From Aspergillus flavus (taxonomy: Eukaryota; Ascomycota; Eurotiomycetes; Eurotiales; Aspergillaceae): 64,000 nucleotides of DNA. Below, in pieces: positions 44,579 to 54,427 of this stretch (its first letter is position 1; each line of letters opens with the position of its first letter). The stretch is from positions 1,860,001 through 1,924,000 of the forward strand of contig NC_092406.1 of assembly GCF_009017415.1 (NCBI RefSeq), given 5' to 3'. The notes beneath the pieces are model-generated. The model had not been told where the DNA came from. It worked only from the letters and a program-made list of their open reading frames with translations, and did no database searches. The translations under genes and the position numbers were made by a program.

Positions 44579-45336
44579 ATGAGTACAACTAACGGCCTCC
44601 CCATCCCGGGGCCCCTGCAGTTGACGGCTTGGCTGGAGAAGAACTCTGCGAGTCTGCAGCCACCCGTTAACAACAAATGCCTGTATTCTGGCGAAGACTT
44701 TATATTGATGGCAGTTGGTGGCCCAAACCAAAGAAAAGACTACCATAGTAAGTGACTTAGGGTTTTAGTCTATGCTGAGAAATAGGTCGTCTTACGAGTA
44801 TGAATGCCTACAGTCAACCAAACAGAGGTATGTAGGACTGAGAAACGAATGACGGGCATCATATATTGAATACGATGGATCACAGGAATGGTTCTACCAG
44901 ATAAAAGGCGACATGCTGCTCAAGATAGTAGAAAACGGTGATCAGTTCCGAGATGTCGTGATCAGAGAGGGAGAGATGTTTCTCTTGCCAGGTATGTTTG
45001 CTAGCTATTTATCTGGAATACATAACCGTTCCGTTCTGGTTTTTTTTGGATAAAGACAATATTTAACAAAGCACAGGCAACATTCCGCACTCTCCCCGTC
45101 GCCAAGGGGACACAATAGGCCTGGTGATGGAAAGGCAGCGACCTGTAGGAAGCATCGATCGTCTACGGTGGTACTGCGAGAATGAGAAGGAGCATGGTGA
45201 AACACCTGCCTTGATCCGTGAGGAGCAGTTCTTCTGTGAGGATATGGAAACGCAGCTCAAAGAGGTCATTGAGGATTGGATGAGGAACGAGAGCAGTCGC
45301 GAATGCAAGTTATGTGGCAGTATTGCCGCAGCGTGA
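44579..45336 (+). CDS. 3-hydroxyanthranilate 3,4-dioxygenase
   Basis: Fe(II) cupin ring-cleaving dioxygenase converting 3-hydroxyanthranilate to ACMS. Four exons: 44579-44747, 44814-44827 (14 nt), 44886-44991 and 45077-45336; phases give 182 aa. Metal ligands are visible in family context: His56 in KDYHINQTE, Glu62 at the exon 2/3 junction ([13 protein letters not shown]) and His101 in GNIPHSPRR. The active-site segment GLVMERQRP is present. The C-terminal CKLCGS keeps only one CxxC, like many eukaryotic forms, so the second iron site of bacterial enzymes is probably absent. Start is the first ATG after the divergent promoter. Confidence 0.94.
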
Positions 45337-45567
45337 GACACTACGTTGTGAATACCATTCAACATGGAAGGCCGTGAATATCGCATTTGGCAAGATATTT
45401 AGCCCAGGGTACTCACTCGATATCAATGAATAAGTGTAAAAGAATAATGAATCAACAACTCCCTTCCCATATATAACTGTTGGATGTGAAACAACAGAAC
45501 CAAAATATACCGATACAAAAAAAAAAAAACCTTGATTCGTGGCCGAACTTTATGCCATTATCTGGCA

Positions 45568-47864
45568 TTATTGATTCTCAATTAGATCAAAATCTGTCCA
45601 TAAAAAAGCCATAAAATCATTGCCGGCAGATTCGGCTGACAGTGATCCTGTTCCAGGGCTTAGAATAGGGAGTTGAGAGTTTATCCTAGTGATGGGAAGT
45701 GGATTGTCTTCATCCGCTGCTACACTGGTTCTACCCTGAACCATCGAGGGGCGTTCCATCATCCCCATGTCTACATGAACATCATCTCCTTTCCTGAGCC
45801 TCTTGGCCGCTGGTTCTCCTGTTCCCTCGTGCTGAATTCTGGTCGAAGGCAAGCTGCGTTGGACCGTGGACTCAAAAAGACTGTTATGGCTATGGTTCTG
45901 CTGGCGCAAATGACATCGTGGTAGATCTGTCCCTGATAATGGTAACAAGAGATGTGCATCGAGGTCGGGTAGTCTATCGAGGCACAATGTGATGTTTGAT
46001 GGGCCTTCCCCAAAACGACCCAACGCTTCACTGAGCTTGTCGCGTCTTTCAAACTCGGCCTTTATGGACTTTAGCTCCTCCTGAACCAACGTCTGATACG
46101 TTTCAATCTCTGGCCATTGTATGCTTAGATTGCGAAGCATTCCAACGGCGGCCTCCAAGTCGTTCAGCGCTTTCGCGGTAAAAATAGGGTTCCAAGCCAG
46201 CCGTATACAGTGTAACAAAACCTTGGCGCTGGCGAAGAGCGCACGACCATGTTGAATTAGGAAATGACTTCCTGGTACGGTCGCTATTAAACGAGGCGTA
46301 AGCTTAATGCAGCCGGACGCGGCCTCGGCACATCGAAGGAACATCGCAGGCTCCGCCACTGTGTACTTCTCTAGGAAAACTCGATGGAGGAGGATCAAGC
46401 TAGCGTAATATGAGGATAGGGCAACGGTCTGCAGCGCAATGGCTTCGAAGTCCCGGGGCGACTCTTTTATCCACGGCAGTACCTTTTCTGTGAAATAATT
46501 CCCCAGTTCTGCATCGTGCCGACGAACGTCAGCTTGGATCTTATCCTCCAAATTCGGTGTGGAGTTGCGGGCAGCCTTGCGTATGTAGCGGACGGTTTTG
46601 TAGATCCGACCCATGATGATATGAAAGTCAACAATAACGGAGAACCAAAAGTCCGTTTCTGAATCAGTATCATGCGTTGGGGCTTTGAACTTATCCTCCA
46701 ATCCATATTCTGTGTCATCTATTGCCAGAGGTTTCAGAAGAGCAGTGGATAGAGAGCGATCAAGGACATACAGACACCACCACAGTCCACGCTGCATGTG
46801 TGGATCTTGACTAGGTATAGGATCGTCACTCAGATCCAAGCCCTGATACAGGCGAATGGCGTGGCCTGTAGTCACCCACGCTTCGTACGCTTTGCCTGTC
46901 TCGGCGAGATATAGACTAAGAAGCCCGTGACCAATGATAGAGTTCAGACCGAGTTTTTCTTTTGATTGGAAAAGTAGGATTTCCCTCGTAGCGTTCGAGT
47001 AGAAAAGATGACCAAGATTCGCTAGATCGTACGCTCGCAGACAAGGGTCTTCGGAGGTCGGGTGTGTAGATTTGAGGCCGGAAACCGCCACGGCGAGGAG
47101 CGCATTCATCACGAAGGACAGCTGACTGTTATCATCGTCATGACCCAAACCACTCCTCCGTAGCTGCTCTCTGAAGTCTTTTTCGGGAATAATGGGGAAG
47201 ATGGGATGTATCACTCGGAAGTAATGGCCAACGAGGAGCGTGCGCACTTCGTCAGGAATGGGTTTGAGGTGAGTCAATGAGCGCGCCGATTCCCTGCCGT
47301 CACCTAATTGCCCATCACCTTTGGACACAAACGTTCCGGAGTTGAGCAACCCCTCTTGGTGTTCTGCGGGGGATTCTCGTGCCGGGGCGAGGGAGCCTGT
47401 ATGAAGCGACGCCATGTTTGGGGCGGAGCTCAGAGTCTCCAGGGGAAGGTCTCCTTGGTTCTGGTCTGGCTTTTCTGAATTGGCCATGGTCAACTTCACG
47501 AGGTCAGTTGTGTCCACATTTGCCGGAAGAACTGCTGGATCGTCTGCAGGTTGGTGAACAGGCTCGGATGTCCGCGGCGGACTCGGCGCTCGCAATTGCG
47601 CCTCCATAGAGAGGATTCTGCTCTCGAGGCTCATGATATATCTGTGCCAGACAGTCAGTCCTTTCTTCAGGCCAAGCACTAAAATTTGAGGAGCAACGGG
47701 GCTACGCACTTGGGATCGAAAAGCCTGGCGTTGCCACTAAGATCAGTATAGATGCATTGCGCATTGTTGCGACAGCAGCTTTGGCACGGCTGTTCCCCAT
47801 CGCACTTGATTTTCCTCTTGCGGCATGCCTGGCACGCACGCCAAACTCGCTGACGTTCATACAT
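45568..47864 (-). CDS. Zn2Cys6 transcription factor, putative cluster regulator
   Basis: 742 aa; exons 47864-47710 and 47641-45568, joined as FDPKYIMSLESRILSMEAQL. Binuclear zinc cluster at residues 11-37 (Cys 11, 14, 21, 27, 30, 37: CQACRKRKIKCDGEQPCQSC), then a short coiled coil with LESRILSMEAQL for dimerisation. Fungal_trans middle homology region at about 150-450 (HYFRVIHPIFPIIPEKDF, GHGLLSLYLAETGKAYEAW, GLWWCLYVLDRSLS). Convergent with the dioxygenase gene. Zn2Cys6 dimers bind paired CGG triplets, so the CGG-N6-CCG sites upstream of the catabolic genes are the natural target; that link is inferred. Confidence 0.9.
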
Positions 47865-48752
47865 GGTTGGTCTATGTCGGGATAATGGAGCAGCTAGACT
47901 GATCCAAGAGCGGGTGACACTTAAAAGGTGGGGATGAACTACGTTGGTGGACTAACTCCAAGGAGCGGAAGCTAGTCCTTCGCTAGTGATAGCGATACAA
48001 AGTAATACCCCGTACGTAGTAGAGGTTGCCGCCCCAGGGGGGGTTTCATTGGTGCCTTGGTTCTCGGCCACACTTCTTATCTAATCTCCATTCTGCTTTT
48101 CTTGGATCACGTCGGCGAAATGGCATAGTACCTATAGTTAAACTCCTAGGCTGCGGCACAATTTTGGTTTTGGTCTTTATATGTTCCATAAAACCAGATC
48201 AATTCGGTTTGCGCTCAGTAAAAACTGTAATACAGTTCTTTTGCGATTAGCTGTATTAATATTAGGCTGTGGCATAACCGCGGGTATCCCCTGCCCGTCC
48301 CATCTCCGCTCCGCGTTTGTGGGTGAACATTGAATGGATAATGGCGGATTTGGTATTTTTGGTAATTTGCTATAATAAATTCGGTAATTTTGGAACAAAC
48401 GAAATTACAGGCCTATAATAATGCAAAAAATTGACCCACAACTGGGCATACTGGGTATCCTTGTAACTGCAATGTTGCAAACACACCTTATCAGATATAT
48501 GTAGCTTGGGAATACCGTAGCAAACGCTCCGGTATTATACTCTCTTTTGGCCGAATGATAAACACACAACCCCAGGCAACCTGCTTTACCTGTCACATCC
48601 AATAAATTTATTCATCACCAACACTCGATTTAGCCTAGATTCTACTTTTTTAAAAGTACCTCACATTCGTGGATCAGTCCGTTGTCTGAAAAGAATTCAT
48701 ACCATCCGGCCTCCTTGGCATATATAGACAATATAAGACCCGTGCAGCACTC
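47865..48752. other. intergenic region, possible hAT-type MITE remnant
   Basis: About 890 bp with no supported gene. At 48260-48330 the CCGCGGGTATCCCCTGCCCG stretch and neighbouring C-rich motifs resemble terminal regions of fungal hAT elements, but I could not find a matching second end. The rest is AT-rich. Confidence 0.3.
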
Positions 48753-50360
48753 CTACACACTGGATCCAGAGTTGTCCCTGCAGTCAAAGACCTGGGCGAT
48801 ATCTCCACTGGAAAACGCGTCCTTGATCGAAATAGAGACGGCATACCTAGGTGAATCCATTTTTTTTTAGCTCACATGTAACCTGAGAACAGGCAAGGGA
48901 CACTCACGTTCCACCAACTGTCATGAAAAGCCCAAGAATCACAATTCCCGCATGTAGTCCATACTTTACCTTCTGAATCCTTGGCCCAGATTTATAGTCT
49001 TTATGATCATGAAACCAGAGAAGTGCCGGAAAAATCAGGCTGAAGGGCGCGAAGCACAGTGCGCCGGCCAAAGCAAGTAAATAATCCAAGATCGGGACTG
49101 CCTCTGCCACAACGAAAGCTACAGCACCCAGTATAAAGTTGATACCGAGCCAGGTGAGCCAGTGAACCCAGGTATTTGCCTGCAAATGTTTCGAATCACG
49201 GAGCAACCGGACAAAGGCGTACTTGGCCGCTACATGCTGGTAGATGCCAACACCAATCACAAGCCCTGGCATTGCGATACCATAAGATGTCTGCTTGAAG
49301 AGCTTTCCAGCACTGCCGAAGACAGGAACAGAAAGCCAAACACCACACCAGCGGTATATAACCAGACTAAACGACAAATACATAGCTCCAACTATGAAAC
49401 CGGCCGAGATACAAGCCTTGCGATAATCCTGGGGCCGGCGCATCTCCGAGATAACAGGTAAAAACATGGACGAACCAGCCGTGCTGATGAAGATGTTTTC
49501 TACATTCAGCATACCCACAACAAAGGATGGGTACGCGATGGGTGTCCAGCCGAGATCAAAGTCACCGGTTGGTGGGGCTGCTGGAGGTCGGTCTTGCTGC
49601 GTCACGGCGACCGTGAAGATAAATACTGCAAGAAGGAAGGTGAAGAAGCCAATCCAGGTCAGCCAGCCCAGACGAGAGAACATGCGGATGGACGAGCATA
49701 TGGTAACCAAAATTGTGGATACAAGAGCAAAAGTCACTGTGCATGTCCCATGACTCGACAAAGCGTTGAATCCGGTTGCTGTTGTAACGATTCCACTTGC
49801 GGAAATTAGGATCTGAGCAATTATGACCTGGATTCCGACGAGTTCGCGGCCAATACGTCCCCAGGTGAAGGCCATCATATCTGGCAGCACTTCAGAAAGT
49901 ATTAATCCTGATAGATTTGAAGAATCCTGGGATATAGACTTACTGTGACATTGGGGATATTTATTGCGAAAATCGCCGAGGATAATAGCAGAATCTATAC
50001 GTTGTATGACCAGTAAATATAAAACCTTAATGGCGACTTCGTTTGCAACGACTTCAACCTACATGTATTCAACGTAGTAAATCCGATGATACATAACGAT
50101 CCGCCAACCGAGCCAAGTGCCGCTAAAGCCCCTGGAGTGGCGAGGATGCTCATCGCAAAGCTGATTTTAATGAAGACAACAGTCGCTCGCTGCCAGCTGA
50201 CAGTCCTGAACTCGACGCCGCCCTGGCTCAGTTCGAAGATCTCGCGTGACTCCCCGCGCTCTGTTTCCTCAGTTGAGGCTTCGCCTAACTGAGACCCATC
50301 GAGCGCGATATTACCGGTCTCGGGGCATTTTTTGTTCTCTTGACTAAGAGAAATAGTCAT
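48753..50360 (-). CDS. AAAP-family amino acid transporter
   Basis: Amino acid/auxin permease family membrane protein, 474 aa. Four exons: 50360-50063, 49994-49944 (51 nt), 49889-48908 and 48846-48753. Joins restore [35 protein letters not shown] and [20 protein letters not shown]. About 11 hydrophobic helices, with [20 protein letters not shown] in TM1-2, [16 protein letters not shown], and [20 protein letters not shown]. Fungal members import neutral or aromatic amino acids. Lying next to the regulator, it could bring in tryptophan, kynurenine or anthranilates, but no operator-type site was found in its promoter, so cluster membership is uncertain. Confidence 0.88.
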
Positions 50361-51482
50361 GTTTGGGTTAAACTTATGTCGGGAGAACAGCAATCGTTTT
50401 TAAAAGACTCTTTCACTTACTGATCTACTATAGTTATTTACTGCATTAGACCTAGCCAGTATCTATCAAGCTAGTATTTATCAAGATGCTTTGGGCGCTT
50501 TCGGATCCTTCTTGATACCCGGTGTTGCTTATCCGAAGGGTACTTCGCAAATCATCACCGATATTATTATCATTATCGTTGTTCTTATCTTCGTCCGGCT
50601 TAGATTTAACAATTCTTCGTTATTACTGATTAAATCAAAACCACTCTTTTTAGATTCTTTGCTCTTTCGCTGCGTATTCTCCCGATGAGAGAGATACTTA
50701 TCAATGACATATGTCGATCCTCCGCAATATCGAACTTGGATGTACACATAAACACTATAAGATCCCTGATTGTCTCAAGCTTAAGAGATCCTCGACGATA
50801 ATACCGGACATCTCATAATATACTGCGTAGGGTTTGATTCTAACGTTGCTTGCTGGTTGTGATAGCTTCGGTTATGTACCTGGCCATTCTAGATAACGGA
50901 CCTATCTAGATTAACATCAATTAGCCCTTAGCCGCCGTCGGAGCTGACGTGGGTTATAGCTGTTGCCGCACTGAGCTTGACAGCTTGGAATGTTTTGCTT
51001 TCCAAATTGAGAATTACACCACTGGCGAGAACACGAGTGAGACTGAGCCTTGGTATGCTTAATACTGACATTAAAACCATCTATGCCATCAATTCAATCT
51101 GTACAGCTAGATATAGCAGTTGCAATAATAGGTCTTGTATCACTTTAAGAGACAGGGCTGCTCAACCAGACCTCGGTAAATTATCAAGATCGACATGCAA
51201 CATCAAGTGGGGAGAGGGGGAGATATCAATTCTATGAAGAGCGTGGCCACTTGGTGTCGATCGGGTCCCCTCTATACGTCTTGTGATTGGATCACAGACA
51301 ATACCAACGATGGAAGCTTACAAAAGCATACTCGGACTGTGTCAGGCTTGTTGGAGAGCCTTTGGTTGATATTTAACGACTCCTTTGCTCCAATACCCTA
51401 ATAGATCATTCTTCACTTCTTCAATATCCGCATTCTATACCCCCTCAACACTCATAGTCCACCCCAATCTGCCTTCTACAGA
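50361..51482. other. divergent intergenic region
   Basis: About 1.1 kb between the transporter and the dienelactone hydrolase-like gene. AT-rich with short frames only; no cluster operator motif seen. Confidence 0.4.
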
Positions 51483-52473
51483 ATGGCTTCCAACCCCCCT
51501 GCCGCCTGCTGCGCTACTGGTTTCAAGCATGAGGGCACTCCTGTTGGCGAGGTGAAGAACATAGATGGTGGTGAGTAAAGAAAACTAACAACTGTCGCTG
51601 AAAGTCATCCAATTCCTCGAGAGAAAAATCCACTGGCAGATGCGCTGCACAATGTACCTCCCGAGCTAACATCTAACACACCCTTCTCTTCTCTAGTCAA
51701 CACCTACATCACCTACCCCAAAGACAACAAGACCCCCGAGACGGCCATCGTCTTCTTGACCGACATCTTCGGCATCTTCCACAACTCTCAACTCCTCGCT
51801 GACGAGTTCGCCAAGGCTGGATACTTGACTGTCATCCCGGATCTGTTCCAGGGCGACCAGGTCAACGTCGCTGATATGGAGTCTGGCAAGGCTGATCTAC
51901 CCTCCTGGCTGCCCAAGCACCAGCCCGCCAACGTCGACCCCGTCGTTGAGGCGTCAGTTAGGTACGTCCGCGAGACTTTGGGTGCGAAGAGCGTTGGTGC
52001 TGTTGGTTACTGCTTTGGTGCTAAGGTAAGTTTCTACATGACCTCTGATACAGGCTTATCTCACTGGGTATGAATATGGGTTTCTAATGGGCCATTCTCA
52101 GTACGTTACCCGCCTTCTGATGACCAACAAAGTCGATGTTGGCTTCGCCGCCCACCCCTCCTTCATCACCCACGAGGAATTAGGCGCTATCCAAGGCCCC
52201 TTGTCCATTGCTGCTGCCGGTATGTTCTTTTACCTTCAGCCCAAAAAGCCATAGCACTAAGAGTATCCAGAAATCGACTCCATCTTCACCACCCAACTCC
52301 GTCATGAATCCGAGAACACCCTCATTAAGGCCGGTCACCCCTGGCAAATCAACCTGTTCAGCGGCGTGGCCCACGGCTTTGCAATTCGCGGCGATATGAA
52401 CGTCAGGATTCAGAGGTGGGCTAAGGAGCAGGCTTTTGTCCAGGCCGTTTCTTGGTTCAATCAGTACTTGTAA
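51483..52473 (+). CDS. dienelactone hydrolase family protein
   Basis: Alpha/beta hydrolase of the DLH family, 245 aa. Four exons: 51483-51570, 51697-52025, 52102-52219 and 52271-52473, phases consistent. Seen: N-terminal CCATGFKHEGTPVGEV typical of fungal AIM2-like DLH proteins, LTDIFGIFHNSQLLADEFA, nucleophile Cys in VGAVGYCFGAK and catalytic His in VAHGFAIRGD. The bacterial enzyme hydrolyses dienelactones in chloro-aromatic degradation; most fungal homologues have no known substrate. Its closeness to an aromatic catabolic cluster is suggestive only. Confidence 0.9.
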
Positions 52474-53970
52474 GAATATATGCTGGTTAGATGAATATGG
52501 GAGCTATTGAGGGCATTAGCCTCGTTCATATGGAGCTGGTTTGGCTTCCGCGCAGATGCGGCTTGTGAGCAGAGTTATGTGAAATGAAAACATATCCTTT
52601 TTAAGAAATAGACGTGGAGAAATTTTTGTTGTGATCCATCTTGGGATTCATGGATCCAGGCATACATAATGGGTGCTTTAGGGCTGTACTTACAGAATCG
52701 ACTAGCAGTAGTCATGTTAAATAATTCTCGTAATGAAACATATATTCCATAAAGTGTTATTAATTTTGAGGTTCAGAAAAGGCGTGTGGTCGTTGTTCGA
52801 TTATCACAGGACCGACATTGAACTAAATACTTACTAAGAGGAGAGCGTACGATAGGTTACGGTCGACAGAACCAGGATGAAATTCGCTTTTACTAGCCGA
52901 GCTCTAACATAAACGCCAAATCAGAGTGCCTTCCAGTAGAGAGCCGGATGTCACCTGTCTCCCTCCCTTGCCCGGTATGAACACTGGAAACTTTTCGCCG
53001 GTAACAACCCATGAGTCTAATGTAATGAATAATAGATCCCTGCTTTCCGACCTTTCAAGCATTTCTAAGATCAGACCGGAAAAGTCCCTAATTGGTTATA
53101 TGTGAGCGCAGGTCCACACGACCCACAACTTAAACCCTTGCTGCGAGAGTGGGCATTTCGCAAGCTCGTTTGGAGTGAGTTAGTTTACCGTGTTATAAAA
53201 AAGAATGCATGGAATTAGCTCGTGGAGAGACTGTTGGTGGAGGGGAAAAAGCACGTGTGCGGAAATAGGCTACTTATTAGAGACCAACTACAGAATCAAC
53301 TAGCTTATTTTCTTTTTACCCAGATTCCGCCCCACGGCACTTTTCAAGACGGAATGAGAACGCTTTATTCCATGAGAAGTGCCGTAGGCGGGGTCTTATC
53401 GCCCGTTTCGGAAACAAACTTTCTAGCAAAAGATAGGGTTATGTACTCTAGCGGGGACAAATTCCTAGCAGAATCTCTAATCTACATGAAATTTTTACCG
53501 AGGTGAACCTATGGCTTCTTCTGTATGATGATATCTCATATATTACGCAGAAATATATTACACTCTTTACGAATGGACAAGCTCCATAGCTCACGGAATG
53601 CCTAGTCTTCCTTTTTGAACTCATTTGCTACCGGTACTTTTTTTTTTTGTTTTTTTTTTTTTCTGGATACCAGTTAGTCTACATGCCCGGGCAGAATCCT
53701 GCCCTTCGATTTTCATCCCACTAAAAAGTGCAATTGCAATGAGCCTGACTGTATTTCACCGTGCCGGGTAGTTACATCGAACGCTGTCCTTGTGCAAATG
53801 TACGCTGGTCTAATCGAATAGGTGAGCTAGTGCCAAGCTGCGTTGATGTACGTTCTCAAGGTAGTGATTATAGTAGACTTGTTTGTTTATTCACACATAG
53901 AAAATGGCACTAGAAATACAACATTGGGTGGCTGAGATTTTGATGTGATAATCCTGACCAGCACACGGGT
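52474..53970. other. gene-poor region with inverted repeat and T-tract
   Basis: About 1.5 kb with no supported gene. An imperfect inverted repeat lies at 53327-53345 and 53374-53392 (arms around CACGGCACTTTTC and GAGAAGTGCCGT). A T-rich tract occupies about 53638-53662. Confidence 0.4.
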
Positions 53971-54117
53971 TCATTCGATAGTATAGAACAACTGGTCAAA
54001 TTGCTCGAGATCATTCAGCAGATCCCCACTCAACTGCATATCATCTAAGCCAAACCAATCAGGGACAGTTAAATCGTTTGATGGAAGGATTCTGGGGGAG
54101 TGGGTTTGCTTGAGTTC
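53971..54117 (-). pseudogene. displaced acidic C-terminal tail of the C2H2 regulator
   Basis: A 48-codon open stretch ending in TGA reads ELKQTHSPRILPSNDLTVPD, then WFGLDDMQLSGDLLNDLEQF, ending DQLFYTIE. Acidic and hydrophobic, it looks like the activation tail that ends many fungal regulators. It is in the same orientation as the C2H2 factor but separated from it by about 290 bp containing a dispersed repeat and stop codons. Either it is a cut-off gene end or it is reached by an unrecognised intron (a TAG acceptor lies just before GAACTC). Confidence 0.6.
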
Positions 54118-54365
54118 TATCTATCCTTATCTGTCTCGCCACTGATAAGCTGGGCTATAGACGCAATACCCCGCACGATAAGTGCATACGCCCGAGTTCA
54201 TATGTGCTTTTGATTGAGTTCCCCAGTATCAAAATGACGTTGTATCTAGTATTTGTTGTATGGTTTTGGAGAACTAAAACATTGAGATTTAGAGATATTG
54301 TCTTTGGGGAGATGGATGTATGGTATAGATTTATGAGTATGGCTTAGAGAGTACTTTTTGGTTCA

Positions 54366-54427
54366 CCTATGAGGCTCCTCTCATTCTATCGTAGAATACA
54401 CCAGTCTATGATAACACATAGCGTCCA
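54366..54427. repeat. 60-bp dispersed repeat, copy B
   Basis: Counterpart of 34938-34997. It supplies the last few codons and the stop of the C2H2 regulator frame, indicating that it was inserted into the gene's 3' end. Confidence 0.75.

Noticed and set aside
53327..53393. Imperfect hairpin as a possible terminator or small RNA
   Set aside because: Arms match at about 15 of 19 positions with a 28-bp loop and no T-run; no supporting context.
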